Shown here piece by piece: positions 17,588-26,848 of a DNA stretch of 64,000 nucleotides. The position numbers and the translations under genes were made by a program. The notes beneath the pieces are model-generated. The model ran no database searches, was not told the DNA's origin, and saw only the letters and a program-made list of their open reading frames with translations. Position 1 is the stretch's first letter, and each line of letters starts with the position of its first letter. The stretch spans positions 589,243 to 653,242 of the forward strand of contig NZ_MKEK01000001.1 in the NCBI RefSeq assembly GCF_001752395.1, in the 5' to 3' direction. The stretch comes from Rheinheimera salexigens. GTDB taxonomy: Bacteria > Pseudomonadota > Gammaproteobacteria > Enterobacterales > Alteromonadaceae.

Positions 17588-18328
17588 TTACTGAACAACA
17601 AAGTCAAAATAAGTATCGGTATAAGCGGGTGGTTGGTGGGTAAAGTGCCACCATTCCATGCTATACACATTAAAGCCTGTTGCTGACATAATATCTAATA
17701 ACCGCTGGCGATTAGCTTGTTGTTCAGCGGTTATGCCACTAGAGCCAACGTTGGAAATAGGGTCAAATAAATCAAACGGGCTTCCCGTATCGACCACTTG
17801 CCATTGGCCACTGCTATCTTGCTTAGCTAAGCTTAAATCGACCGTACTACCGCGACTGTGACCAGATTTTTCGGCGATATATTCACCGACTAAAGTGTCT
17901 TTAGCTAGGTTAGGGTAAAACTCAGCTTTAGTAGCCGTATCTGCGGTGTCTGCTGCCCAACGCATAAAGTGATCAACCGCGCGCTGTGGCCGATAGCAAT
18001 CATAAACCCATAAGCTATAACCTTGCTGCATAGCCGCTTGCTGGGCTTTGGCTAATGCTTGCGCCGCATCAATATGTAAAAAACAGGTATTGGCTTGATA
18101 GCCATCAACTACGGTACCGACAAAGTTATTGTTAGTAAAATAGGCCATATGGACTTGGATTGTTGGTGCTAGGCTGGTGACATCGACAAAATTTGCCGGT
18201 ATCGCTGGGCTTTCTGCAACAGCAGCAGTGCTTACTACACTACTGCTGATAGCAACAGCAAAGAGTAAGCTTTTTAAGGTACTGAAGTGGGTTTTCATTT
18301 CCTTACTGTTTATAACATATTTGGTCAT
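17588..18328 (-). CDS. D-Ala-D-Ala dipeptidase (VanX/DdpX-like), exported
   Basis: Zinc dipeptidase of the VanX/DdpX (M15D) family, 246 residues from this start. The zinc ligands fit VanX spacing: His157 and Asp164 in SGHSRGSTVD and His228 in the ExxH segment MEWWHF, with Glu225 as catalytic base. Arg113 in CYRPQRA matches the transition-state arginine. A hydrophobic signal segment ends at STAAVAES, so it acts in the periplasm and probably cleaves D-Ala-D-Ala released from cell wall rather than conferring vancomycin resistance. The ATG at 18328 overlaps the upstream stop (ATGA) and has GGAG ten bases before it; an alternative ATG at 18298 gives a shorter signal peptide. Confidence 0.88.
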   Translation of the reverse strand: MTKYVINSKEMKTHFSTLKSLLFAVAISSSVVSTAAVAESPAIPANFVDVTSLAPTIQVHMAYFTNNNFVGTVVDGYQANTCFLHIDAAQALAKAQQAAMQQGYSLWVYDCYRPQRAVDHFMRWAADTADTATKAEFYPNLAKDTLVGEYIAEKSGHSRGSTVDLSLAKQDSSGQWQVVDTGSPFDLFDPISNVGSSGITAEQQANRQRLLDIMSATGFNVYSMEWWHFTHQPPAYTDTYFDFVVQ

Positions 18329-19716
18329 ATCATTAATGCTCCAGCAATGATAAAGGCGATTAAGGCTAACGCCCCGCAGACTAAAGAATAAGGTAATTGG
18401 GTTTTAACGTGTTCTAATAAATCACACCCCGAAGCAACCGAACTGACTGCGGTACTATCAGAGATAGGCGAGCAGTGATCGCCAAAGACCCCACCACTTA
18501 ATATAGCGGCTAAAACTAATGAGGGTGGCAAACCAAGCAATTCAACCATGGGCATGCCAATGGGAATTAAAATCGCAAAGGTGCCCCAACTGGTGCCGGT
18601 AGTCACTGAAATTAAACCACCGGCTAAAAATAATAACGCAGGAATTAAGATTAAAGGTAGGTTTTCATTAACAATAGACGCAATAAAAGTACCGGTACCT
18701 AACAACTTTAAGCTGCTTCCGAGTGACAAAGACAACAACACTATTGTCACTAAAGGCAGTAATTCACTCATGCCTTTAAAGCCGATATCCACTAATTGTT
18801 GATGTTTAAAGCGCCGACTAAATAGCATCATACTGTAGGCCACTAAACAGGCTAGGGTGGTAGCATATAATACCGACTTAGAACCTGAACCTGCGACTAA
18901 CTGACCATCGCCAGTCATCATCATAAAGCCCAACATAGCCGCAACTAGGGTAAATAGAGGCACTAGCATAAAGGATGGGTGAGAAGGCGGCACATCGATT
19001 TCTGTGTGCTGTGACAAGGTATGTAACTGTTGCTCTGCACGGCGTAACGGACCATGTACTCGGCCAGTGATAATAGTGTAAAGCACGGCACTTAACGCAA
19101 ATAGGGCGTAAAAATTTAACGGAATAGTGCCAATAAGCACCGAAACAGCATTCTCACCCAAAGAGTAATTGCTTAATAAACCTAAAATATAAGCGCCCCA
19201 ACCATTGAGTAAAATGATAATACAAATAGGTGCGCTAGTACTGTCAATAATGTAGGCCAGACGGGCGCGACTCATTTTAAACCGATCAAATAAACCCCGC
19301 GAGCTAATACCGGCGGTAAGCGAGCTTAAGTTTGATTCTATAAACGTGACCGAGCTGATAAAAAAGGTCAGAAAACCGGCTTGGCGTGGTGTTTTAGCGA
19401 CGCCTTTACGTACCAACATTTCTACGGTTGCCGATACACCACCCGAATCTCGCATATAGGCGAGCAAGCCACCGACTAATAATGAAAACATTAAAATTCG
19501 GGCATTATCGGCATCACCAGTGACAGCGACGATACGCTCTAGGGTATTAATGCTGCCATTAACTGCTAGGCTAGGATCAACAGCGCCACCACTAAAAAAA
19601 TAGATTAATAACTCAGAACTACAAAGTGACAGTAATAAAGCCAAAATAACTTCTTTGCGCCAAAGTACAATAACGATAGCAACCAATGCCGGAACTAAGG
19701 TGAGCCAATCAGCCAA
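18325..19716 (-). CDS. NhaC-type Na+/H+ antiporter family carrier
   Basis: A 463-residue polytopic membrane protein of the NhaC/ion transporter superfamily with about eleven hydrophobic segments. Family-type motifs include the TGTSWGTFAILIP stretch and the GGVFGDHCSPISDSTAV stretch near the C-terminus. Members exchange Na+ for H+ or for an organic solute such as malate or an amino acid. The start is a TTG with an ideal GGAGG six bases before it; no ATG lies upstream in frame. The VanX-like dipeptidase gene overlaps its stop by four bases, so the carrier may move a product of that enzyme (D-Ala) or set ion gradients; the substrate is unknown. Confidence 0.85.
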   Translation of the reverse strand: MADWLTLVPALVAIVIVLWRKEVILALLLSLCSSELLIYFFSGGAVDPSLAVNGSINTLERIVAVTGDADNARILMFSLLVGGLLAYMRDSGGVSATVEMLVRKGVAKTPRQAGFLTFFISSVTFIESNLSSLTAGISSRGLFDRFKMSRARLAYIIDSTSAPICIIILLNGWGAYILGLLSNYSLGENAVSVLIGTIPLNFYALFALSAVLYTIITGRVHGPLRRAEQQLHTLSQHTEIDVPPSHPSFMLVPLFTLVAAMLGFMMMTGDGQLVAGSGSKSVLYATTLACLVAYSMMLFSRRFKHQQLVDIGFKGMSELLPLVTIVLLSLSLGSSLKLLGTGTFIASIVNENLPLILIPALLFLAGGLISVTTGTSWGTFAILIPIGMPMVELLGLPPSLVLAAILSGGVFGDHCSPISDSTAVSSVASGCDLLEHVKTQLPYSLVCGALALIAFIIAGALMI

Positions 19717-19993
19717 AGCGGCCTCCTATTTTTATTATTATAAATTATTATATGAACATTGCAGATTATGCCTTATTTCAGCGATAAATATGCAGTGCAT
19801 AACAAGTTTAGCTGTTATAACTTATACCGTTTCATTCAGCGATGCTGCAATAAAATCAAATGTTTTTGCGATAGGCTGACTTTTGCGACAGGTGGGGTGT
19901 TGTATCAGCTTGGTTGTTTGTTAACCACTTGCTGCAGCCTGCATAGTTGCGGCATGCTAGAACATTATTAGTTTCAGAGGTTAGGGCAGTAGT

Positions 19994-21412
19994 ATGAAAC
20001 AGGTTTTCTGCTGGTTAGCAGCTGGTTTTTTAAGTTTATTTACCATGGTACAAGCTATGACGTTAACGCCAATTACAGATCAGCAATATCAACAATATCA
20101 GCAGTCGGGCTTAGATAAGCCTCAGCTCACCTATTCAGATATAGCGCCAATTTTGGCTGAACATGGTAAAAACGCCTTGTTTAGCTTTACTCAGATAGGG
20201 CAATCAGTACAAGGTACGCCTATTTGGCAAATTGATATTGGTACGGGCGAAACACGGGTATTGGCTTGGTCACAAATGCATGGTGACGAATCTACCGCCA
20301 CGGCAGCGTTAATGGATTTTTTAAACTTTATTGCTGCAGATGAGCAAGCCGATTGGCGTCAGCAATGGTTAAGCAAAGTGCAGTTACGTATTATACCTAT
20401 GCTAAACCCAGATGGTGCTGCAGCAGGTAACAGACTTAATGCTATGGGGATTGATATTAATCGCGACGCTAAAGCCTTACAAACGCCAGAAGGGCGGTTA
20501 TTAATGCAAGCGGCCAAGCAATTTAAAGCGCAATTCGCTTTAAATCTGCATGATCAAAATCGCTTTTACTCGGTTGGCGATAGCGATAAAACCACGACTA
20601 TTTCTTTATTGGCTCCGGCCTTTAATGTCAGCAAAGATATTGATGCCACTCGGCATAAAGCAATGCAGTTAATTGGTGATATGCACGACTTAGTGCAGCA
20701 GCAACTTCCCGGCTATTTAGGTAAGTATAACGACACGTATTCGGTGCGTTCTTTTGGTGATACTTTTGCCGGCATGGGCATGAGCACAGTGTTAATAGAG
20801 TCTGGTGCTTATCCTAAAGATGATAATCGACAGGTTGCCAGAAAATTAAATGCGCAGTTATTGATTATGAGCGTACAAAGCATAGGTAGCCAAGCTTATG
20901 CCAAGCAGTCGCTTGATACATATCATGCTATTCCTTTTAACCGCAGTGATGCTATTAAAGATGTTTTAGTCAATAACCTGACCATTACGGTGGCTAAACA
21001 GCAAGCCCAAGTCGACTTAGCGCTAGAATTTAAAAGCCCACAACATGCGGTCATTACCGAAGTAGGTGATTTATGTATTAATAGCGCTTACCACCAATTT
21101 GATGCCACGGGTTTAAGCTACCAACAGGGTAAAGCCTACAAGCTTACAGCGGCTTTAACCTTGGATAATGCCCGTTTTATTGAGCTAATGCGTCAAGGTT
21201 ATAGCCACTTTAGCGGTGACGCTGCTTTGCTTAGCCAACAGACTGAATTTCCAGTGCTGGTTAATCCACGCGGCTTAGCTAAGCAAGCGCCACAGCGTCA
21301 CCACGGTGCGACTTTTTTATTGGCCAATGAAAAAGGCGTCCAGTTTGCCATGTTAGCGGGCCAGTTAGTCAATTTAAGTACTGGCCAGGTTATGTACCCT
21401 AGGGGCACTTAA
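19994..21412 (+). CDS. M14-family zinc carboxypeptidase, exported
   Basis: A 472-residue peptidase with a signal peptide (residues 1-21, ending MVQA). Zinc ligands are His96 and Glu99 in MHGDES and His186 in NLHDQNR; the catalytic Glu is Glu269 in LIESGAY. The substrate-binding NPDGA and NRDAKAL motifs are also present. The catalytic domain covers about residues 50-300; the C-terminal 170 residues are a beta-rich domain without a motif I recognise. It trims C-terminal residues of peptides in the periplasm. Its position between a D-Ala-D-Ala dipeptidase and MurNAc genes fits muropeptide or general peptide scavenging, but a plain protein-degrading role is equally possible. Confidence 0.88.
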   Translation: MKQVFCWLAAGFLSLFTMVQAMTLTPITDQQYQQYQQSGLDKPQLTYSDIAPILAEHGKNALFSFTQIGQSVQGTPIWQIDIGTGETRVLAWSQMHGDESTATAALMDFLNFIAADEQADWRQQWLSKVQLRIIPMLNPDGAAAGNRLNAMGIDINRDAKALQTPEGRLLMQAAKQFKAQFALNLHDQNRFYSVGDSDKTTTISLLAPAFNVSKDIDATRHKAMQLIGDMHDLVQQQLPGYLGKYNDTYSVRSFGDTFAGMGMSTVLIESGAYPKDDNRQVARKLNAQLLIMSVQSIGSQAYAKQSLDTYHAIPFNRSDAIKDVLVNNLTITVAKQQAQVDLALEFKSPQHAVITEVGDLCINSAYHQFDATGLSYQQGKAYKLTAALTLDNARFIELMRQGYSHFSGDAALLSQQTEFPVLVNPRGLAKQAPQRHHGATFLLANEKGVQFAMLAGQLVNLSTGQVMYPRGT

Positions 21413-21439
21413 GCTAAATAAGCTAGATAGAAATAGGCA

Positions 21440-21985
21440 TCAGCGGTTTAATTGCTGGTGCCAACTTAATAATGCATCAAGCTGTTTGCTGACTAAACCT
21501 TGGATCCGCTCATCGATTAAGTCACCATTGTTATCATAACTGCCACTAAAGGCATTAGAAAATACTTCTGGTTGGTTAAGCGGATATAAATTTAAAAACA
21601 CACAGACTTGGCGTAAATGATATTGAGCGCGAGATGTGCCCATACCGCCACCAGAGCCCATAATAGCCACTGCTTTTCCGGTTAACAAATGATTATCTGC
21701 TTCGCGAGATGCCCAATCTAAGGCATTTTTTAATGCTGGCGCGATAGAATAATTATATTCAGGACAAGCTAATAATAATGCATCTGCTTGTCCTATTTGT
21801 TGTAATAATAATTGCACTGATTCAGGTTTTTCAGCTAAATCTGCATTATAAAAAGGTATTTCCATTAAATCTGCAACATGAATTTTCATGCCTTCTGGGG
21901 CATGAGCTTGGGCATAACGGACTAAGCCACGGTTAGTTGATTTAGCGCGCAAACTACCGCAAATAGCTAATACATTAATACTCAT
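21440..21985 (-). CDS. NADPH-dependent FMN reductase
   Basis: A 181-residue flavodoxin-fold reductase. The FMN phosphate loop is ICGSLRAKSTNRGL at the N-terminus, followed by CPEYNYSIAPALKNALDW and the GSGGGMGTSRAQ loop that defines the YieF/ChrR-like NADPH-dependent FMN reductases. It reduces quinones, azo dyes or chromate with NAD(P)H and may act in oxidative-stress defence. It is monocistronic, convergent with the M14 peptidase 27 nt away, and separated by 130 nt from NamZ, so membership in the neighbouring cell-wall operon is unlikely. Confidence 0.9.
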   Translation of the reverse strand: MSINVLAICGSLRAKSTNRGLVRYAQAHAPEGMKIHVADLMEIPFYNADLAEKPESVQLLLQQIGQADALLLACPEYNYSIAPALKNALDWASREADNHLLTGKAVAIMGSGGGMGTSRAQYHLRQVCVFLNLYPLNQPEVFSNAFSGSYDNNGDLIDERIQGLVSKQLDALLSWHQQLNR

Positions 21986-22115
21986 AAATTACTCCACATA
22001 ATAATCAGTTATTACAACAATAACTTACCTTAAGAAATTATTGTAGCTTATTCAGCTATGCTTGCAGCTTAATCCAATACTCTAATAGTGTAAAAATGTA
22101 ATTAGCTAACCTCAT

Positions 22116-23315
22116 TTATTCTGGATAAAGTAAATAGGATCGGCGCTGTTGACGAAAATGTTGTAAATCGGCTTGCCAACTTTGTCTAATTTCTGGCTCG
22201 GTTAAGCCTTGTTCAATTTGTTGGCGTAGTTTATTGGTGCCAGCTAACTTATCCATAAAATTTTCTGAAGTAAAAAACAGCTCGTTATGTTGTTTAAATA
22301 GTTGATGCCAGTCCAACAAGTAGCGTAAATCTAAACCATGGCTAGACACTTGCCGTAAATCTTGGCCATGTAGTGGTTTGTCCATCAGTGGTGGCGTTAA
22401 TGCCGCACCTGGCGTCGAAACCGGGGTAAAGCTAAAGTCAGCTAAAGCAAATTTATCATAGCCGATAACTTGAAATGGAAATGCTGTACCACGGCCAACA
22501 CTTAAGGGCGTGGCTTCAAAAAAGCCCAGAGAAGGATATAGCGCTATAGCTTGATCATTGGGTAAGTTAGGGCTAGGTTTTACTGGCAGTGAATAGGCCA
22601 TATCGCGGCGATAATGCGCGACGGGGATCACAGTTAATTGCAAAGAATCAGCTTGGTCAATCCAAGCTTCGCCTTTAATCATTAAGGCTAATTCACCAAC
22701 TGTCATACCATGTAGTAATGGAATAGGGTGCATGCCAACAAAAGATTGAAACGCTAGTTCTAATACAGGGCCATCAATAAAAGCACCGTTAGGATTTGGC
22801 CTGTCTAACACAATAAGCGGTATATCAGCGGCAGCCGCAGCTTGCATCAGATAATGTAACGAGCTGATATACGTATAATAGCGCACGCCAACATCTTGAA
22901 TATCAAAAATTAACACATCAATATTGGCCAGTTGTTCTGTTGTAGGCTGCTTATTGGCGCCGTACAAGGACACAATCTTTAAGCCGGTTTTGCTATCGAC
23001 ACTGTTTTTGACATAAGCACCGGCATCATAATCCCCTCTAAAGCCGTGCTCAGGAGCAAAAATAGTGTCTATATTCACCTGATTTTGCAGTAAAACATCA
23101 ACTAAATGTTGGCCGGCTACTTCTGCTGTCGCGTTAACAAGTAAACCAAGCCGTTTATTGACCAACAACGGTAAATATTGCTGCAACTGCGCTGCGCCTA
23201 TGGTAATAGCCGCGGAGCTCTGCTCAGAGTTAGCAATATCCGCAGGCAGCTGTTTGCTACAAGCGGTGATACCCAGAATAAGCACAGACATTAATAGCCG
23301 AGTTAGCTGTTTCAT
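22116..23315 (-). CDS. namZ: exo-beta-N-acetylmuramidase NamZ-like lipoprotein (DUF1343)
   Basis: A 399-residue member of the DUF1343 family, whose Bacillus subtilis member NamZ removes terminal MurNAc from the non-reducing end of peptidoglycan fragments. Family signatures are FAPEHGFRGDYDAG, DIQDVGVRYYTYISSL, LDRPNPNGAFIDGP and PSLGFFEATPLSVGRGTAFP. The start at 23315 gives a lipoprotein signal with lipobox ITAC (Cys19); an earlier in-frame start at 23378 would overlap murQ and hide the signal. It begins 5 nt after the murQ stop and ends the symporter-kinase-murQ-namZ operon. As a lipoprotein it should act in the periplasm and supply MurNAc to the importer. Confidence 0.9.
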   Translation of the reverse strand: MKQLTRLLMSVLILGITACSKQLPADIANSEQSSAAITIGAAQLQQYLPLLVNKRLGLLVNATAEVAGQHLVDVLLQNQVNIDTIFAPEHGFRGDYDAGAYVKNSVDSKTGLKIVSLYGANKQPTTEQLANIDVLIFDIQDVGVRYYTYISSLHYLMQAAAAADIPLIVLDRPNPNGAFIDGPVLELAFQSFVGMHPIPLLHGMTVGELALMIKGEAWIDQADSLQLTVIPVAHYRRDMAYSLPVKPSPNLPNDQAIALYPSLGFFEATPLSVGRGTAFPFQVIGYDKFALADFSFTPVSTPGAALTPPLMDKPLHGQDLRQVSSHGLDLRYLLDWHQLFKQHNELFFTSENFMDKLAGTNKLRQQIEQGLTEPEIRQSWQADLQHFRQQRRSYLLYPE

Positions 23316-23320
23316 ATTGC

Positions 23321-24244
23321 TTACGCCGTTAATGCTTGACGAATTGAATCGCCATTTAGCTGCAACTTTTGCTGACAACGACTGATATCGTCGCCGGTTA
23401 AAATATGCAAAATAGCTAATTTGGCACTGTTATTCGCCGCAATGAGAGCATGACGTGCGGTATCAGCTGGGCAGTCGGTAGCTTGCATAACAATTCGTAC
23501 TGCGCGGGCTTCTAGCTTTTCATTGCTGGCATGTAAATCGACCATCAAGTTTTGATATACTTTGCCACAGCGCACCATAGCAGCCGTAGTTAACATATTT
23601 AAAATCATTTTCTGGGCTGTACCGGCTTTCATCCGCGTAGAGCCAGTAACCACTTCAGCACCTACTACAGCGCAAATGCCACAATCTGCGGCGGCTAGTA
23701 CAGCAGCATCGGCATTACAGCTAATCGCAGCGGTATAAGCGCCTATAGAGCGAGCATAGGCTAGGCCCCCTAACACATAAGGCGTACGACCACTGGCTGC
23801 GATGCCAACTAAAATATCATGCTTATTAAAATCGATATTTTTTAAGTCAGTTACCGCTAAGTCAGGATTATCTTCGGCGCCTTCAACCGCTTTATATACC
23901 GCATTATCACCACCGGCAATTAAGGCCACCACTTGTGACGCCGGTACGCTATAAGTGGGCGGACATTCAACCGCATCTAATATACCTAAGCGACCACTGG
24001 TGCCGGCCCCTAAATACACTAAGCGACCACCTTGTTGAAAGGCGTCAACAATTTTATCGGTAACAATCGCGACTTGTTCTAAGCAAGCAGCGACGGAAGT
24101 GGCGACGGTTTGATCTTGTTGATTAATTTTTTTAACAATGTCTAAACTGGATAATTGATCAAGATCCCAAGTATCAGGATGACGAGACTCTGAAGACATT
24201 TTTTCCAGTTGTTGTAATAAAGAATCCTGTTGTGGATTGGTCAT
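23321..24244 (-). CDS. murQ: N-acetylmuramic acid 6-phosphate etherase MurQ
   Basis: A 307-residue cytoplasmic SIS-domain enzyme that splits MurNAc-6-phosphate into GlcNAc-6-phosphate and D-lactate. Diagnostic motifs are LGAGTSGRLGILDA and ECPPT, GIAASGRTPYVLGGL and EVVTGSTRMKAGTAQK, with the usual family length. It overlaps the upstream kinase gene by four bases (ATGA). The operon has no PTS MurP, so its substrate probably comes from the kinase rather than from phosphorylating transport. Confidence 0.95.
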   Translation of the reverse strand: MTNPQQDSLLQQLEKMSSESRHPDTWDLDQLSSLDIVKKINQQDQTVATSVAACLEQVAIVTDKIVDAFQQGGRLVYLGAGTSGRLGILDAVECPPTYSVPASQVVALIAGGDNAVYKAVEGAEDNPDLAVTDLKNIDFNKHDILVGIAASGRTPYVLGGLAYARSIGAYTAAISCNADAAVLAAADCGICAVVGAEVVTGSTRMKAGTAQKMILNMLTTAAMVRCGKVYQNLMVDLHASNEKLEARAVRIVMQATDCPADTARHALIAANNSAKLAILHILTGDDISRCQQKLQLNGDSIRQALTA

Positions 24245-25125
24245 GGCAAATCCTTGCGTAAAGTTGTGCGATTATATAATTGCGTTGCCAAAATATGAGC
24301 GCCATCAACCGAGTCGCCTCGTGCTGGCTGAAATAAATCTTGTTCTGATTGTCTTAATAGTGGCTTACTAATGTTAGCTAAACCGCCTAATAACATGACA
24401 GGTAAGTTGGTATCTTCACGGCAAGCGTAAATAAGCTTGCTAACAGCTTGGCCATGCTGAATTAACAGCTGTTGGGCAATACCACATTGTTTTTGATACT
24501 CAAATACTAAAGGTGCTAATTGGGCATAGTCGGTTGCAGTGGCTGTTTTTAACCAAGGTAATAATAATTCTGGGGTGGCTGCGGTTTTCGCCGCAATAGC
24601 CTGTAAAAGCGGGCTTTGAATACCGGCTGTACTATCGACATGCCATAGCAATTTACGCATGGCAATTTTACCCAGCCAAGCACCTCCGGCTTCATCACCA
24701 ATATTAAAGCCCCAACCACCGACTTGATGCTCTTGGCCATCAGCATGTAAACGCATGGCAACAGAGCCTGTGCCTAAAGCAACCACGACTACAGGTTGGC
24801 CTAAGTTAGCACCATACAAAGAGGTGCGGGCATCGGTTGTGATCAGCAATTGCTGGAATAAAGGCGCTAAATCGGCTACAGCTTGTTGCTGCTGTTGCGG
24901 ATTACCAGCACCTGCTAAGCCCATCACAGCAGTAATTTGGCAGGGTAAAGCCCCCGACTCTTGGCATAACTGAGTAATTAACTGCTTAATATTCGCTATC
25001 GCTAAGGCGTAATCGTTAGTTAACGACGCCGCCCCGGCTTTATGTTGCCACTGTTGGCCAGTGTCTATATTAGTTAAGCGGGCTAAAGTTTTACAGCCAC
25101 CGCCATCAATTGCTAACAACCACAT
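24241..25125 (-). CDS. BadF/BadG-type sugar kinase, probable MurNAc/GlcNAc kinase (MurK-like)
   Basis: A 294-residue ASKHA-fold kinase of the BadF/BadG/BcrA/BcrD ATPase group, to which the MurNAc/GlcNAc kinase MurK of Clostridium and animal NAGK belong. Phosphate-1 motif LLAIDGGGCKTLARL is at the N-terminus, phosphate-2 VALGTGSVA near residue 120, then GGWGFNIGDEAGGAWLG. It lies one base after the symporter stop and overlaps murQ by four bases. Order and fold match a murT-murK-murQ type pathway in which imported MurNAc is phosphorylated inside the cell. Action on free GlcNAc as well is likely from the family but not proven here. Confidence 0.88.
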   Translation of the reverse strand: MWLLAIDGGGCKTLARLTNIDTGQQWQHKAGAASLTNDYALAIANIKQLITQLCQESGALPCQITAVMGLAGAGNPQQQQQAVADLAPLFQQLLITTDARTSLYGANLGQPVVVVALGTGSVAMRLHADGQEHQVGGWGFNIGDEAGGAWLGKIAMRKLLWHVDSTAGIQSPLLQAIAAKTAATPELLLPWLKTATATDYAQLAPLVFEYQKQCGIAQQLLIQHGQAVSKLIYACREDTNLPVMLLGGLANISKPLLRQSEQDLFQPARGDSVDGAHILATQLYNRTTLRKDLP

Positions 25126-25126
25126 A

Positions 25127-26701
25127 TTAGTTACCTACTAGCTGTGCTCTAACATTAGAGTTAACTGGCTTACCACTTAAGCAGACTAACGTGGCCACTA
25201 CCGTGCCAATACACAACTGCCAAGTAAAACCAATGTCTAGCCCTGCTAAACGAGGGCTTATAAGTTGTAATATATAAGGTTGAAATAATAACGTCACCAT
25301 AAAGCCAGCAATTAATGCCGCGGTTACCGAAACGCTATTACCACGGTGACTAAATAGCGCAGTAAAAAACACGCCTAATAAACCGCTGTAAGAAAACACC
25401 ATCACGCTTAGGGCAAATGCCAGTAGCGGCATATCGGAATATTGCTGCCAATAAAAACACAATATCGCCATTAAAGATAAGGTAACAGCGGTAAATAACA
25501 TGCCAAACTGACCGGCTTTTACAAAGTGTTTGGCCGGTGTAGCAGGTTGTTTCGCCAGCTTCCACGGTTTATACATATCGGCGACTAACACTGAAGACAT
25601 AGAGTTTAAGCCTGACGTGATAGTCGATAGGGCAGCGGCAATCACGCCAACAATCACTAAGCCGCGTAAACCAGAAGGCATTTCATTTAACACGTAGTAC
25701 ATAAACACAGTGACTTTTTCACCGGCAAAACTATCGGCAAATTGCTGAGTGGGTTGATATAAATCAGGCCGTTGATAAAAGATATAGAGTAAAAAGCCAA
25801 TTAAAATAAAAATTAACATCACCGGTATTACCATAAATACCGAGCTTAATAATGCTTTAGCGCCAGATTTACTGTCTTTACAGGTAAGTACTCGCTGAGT
25901 CATATCCTGATCCATACCAAAGGCGGCTATGTTTAATAAAATAAAACCGGTTAAGGCTGAGGCCATATTAAATACGCCAGCAGAGCTGGTATCTAAGCGC
26001 CAATCAAACAGTAATAACTTAGAATCGCCGCCTTCAATTGGCTGGCTAAGTGCTTGGTGCAAGGTGCTTAAATCTAAGCCTAGGCTAGTGTATAAATAGC
26101 CTAAAACTAATAATGCGGCACTAACATAAACCGCACATTGCAGCGCATCGGTATAAATAACCGAGCGAATACCACCAACTACGGTACAGGCTAAGCCAAT
26201 AACCGCCAGTAAGATAACGGCCGATATCACACTGCTGGCATCAATATTACCAAATAGCAACATTGCCACAGCGATTGCCGCCATATACAAGCGGGCGCCG
26301 CTGGCAAACACTCGGCCAAATAAATACATTTTACCGGCATGGTTTTTAGCCGTCGCGCCAAAGCGTTGTTCTAACAATTCATAAACGGTGGTAACTTTAT
26401 ATTGGTAGTAGCGCGGTAATAAAAATTTAATCACTAGAATAGCCGCTATAATAGCGCCAATATTAGTGGCTAAATAAGTTAAATTGCCACGAAAGCCCAT
26501 GTCGGGGCCACCTAAAAAAGTAGCAGCAGATTGCGAAGTCGCTAATACTGAAATAGCCACTACCCAGACTGGCATGTTATTACCACCTAAAAAATAGTCG
26601 TTACTATCGGTGGATTTTTTACGATTAAAATACCAGCCAGCACAGGCCAAAATGGCGAAGTAGCCAACAAACACCCCCCAATCTAACAAGGTTAGTTGCA
26701 T
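25127..26701 (-). CDS. sodium:solute symporter (SSS family), probable MurNAc/amino-sugar importer
   Basis: A 524-residue SSS-family symporter with about 13-14 membrane helices. The N-terminus LDWGVFVGYFAILACAGW is family-typical, as are SQSAATFLGGPDMGFRG and the GGIRSVIYTDALQ segment. It uses the Na+ gradient to import a sugar or sugar acid. I chose the ATG at 26701, which has a GAG-type ribosome site eight bases before it; an in-frame GTG at 26710 is the alternative. It is the first gene of the operon with a kinase, MurQ and NamZ, so MurNAc is the best substrate guess, in place of the PTS transporter MurP of enteric bacteria. Confidence 0.88.
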   Translation of the reverse strand: MQLTLLDWGVFVGYFAILACAGWYFNRKKSTDSNDYFLGGNNMPVWVVAISVLATSQSAATFLGGPDMGFRGNLTYLATNIGAIIAAILVIKFLLPRYYQYKVTTVYELLEQRFGATAKNHAGKMYLFGRVFASGARLYMAAIAVAMLLFGNIDASSVISAVILLAVIGLACTVVGGIRSVIYTDALQCAVYVSAALLVLGYLYTSLGLDLSTLHQALSQPIEGGDSKLLLFDWRLDTSSAGVFNMASALTGFILLNIAAFGMDQDMTQRVLTCKDSKSGAKALLSSVFMVIPVMLIFILIGFLLYIFYQRPDLYQPTQQFADSFAGEKVTVFMYYVLNEMPSGLRGLVIVGVIAAALSTITSGLNSMSSVLVADMYKPWKLAKQPATPAKHFVKAGQFGMLFTAVTLSLMAILCFYWQQYSDMPLLAFALSVMVFSYSGLLGVFFTALFSHRGNSVSVTAALIAGFMVTLLFQPYILQLISPRLAGLDIGFTWQLCIGTVVATLVCLSGKPVNSNVRAQLVGN

Positions 26702-26766
26702 GGTTAACACTCAGTAAAAATTATCAATAGGCTAACCTTACCATAATGTCTTATATTGGAGTAAAG

Positions 26767-26795
26767 TATTCATTTTGATTTAGCTTGAATGAATA
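26767..26795. promoter_or_regulatory. candidate operator between symporter operon and nagZ
   Basis: Perfect eight-base arms TATTCATT (26767-26774) and AATGAATA (26788-26795), with centres 21 bp apart, lie in the 147-bp divergent intergenic region. This is the spacing of a dimer bound on one DNA face. No regulator gene is adjacent, so the identity of the binding protein is open. Confidence 0.4.
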
Positions 26796-26848
26796 AATTA
26801 TTTTTGTTGTACTGCAGTTAGCGTTTGTCAAAATCATAGGATGCCAAA

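Noticed and set aside
19655..19971. Two overlapping small plus-strand open frames upstream of the M14 peptidase
   Set aside because: Partly antisense to the NhaC-type gene or in A/T-rich spacer; no ribosome site or recognisable domain.
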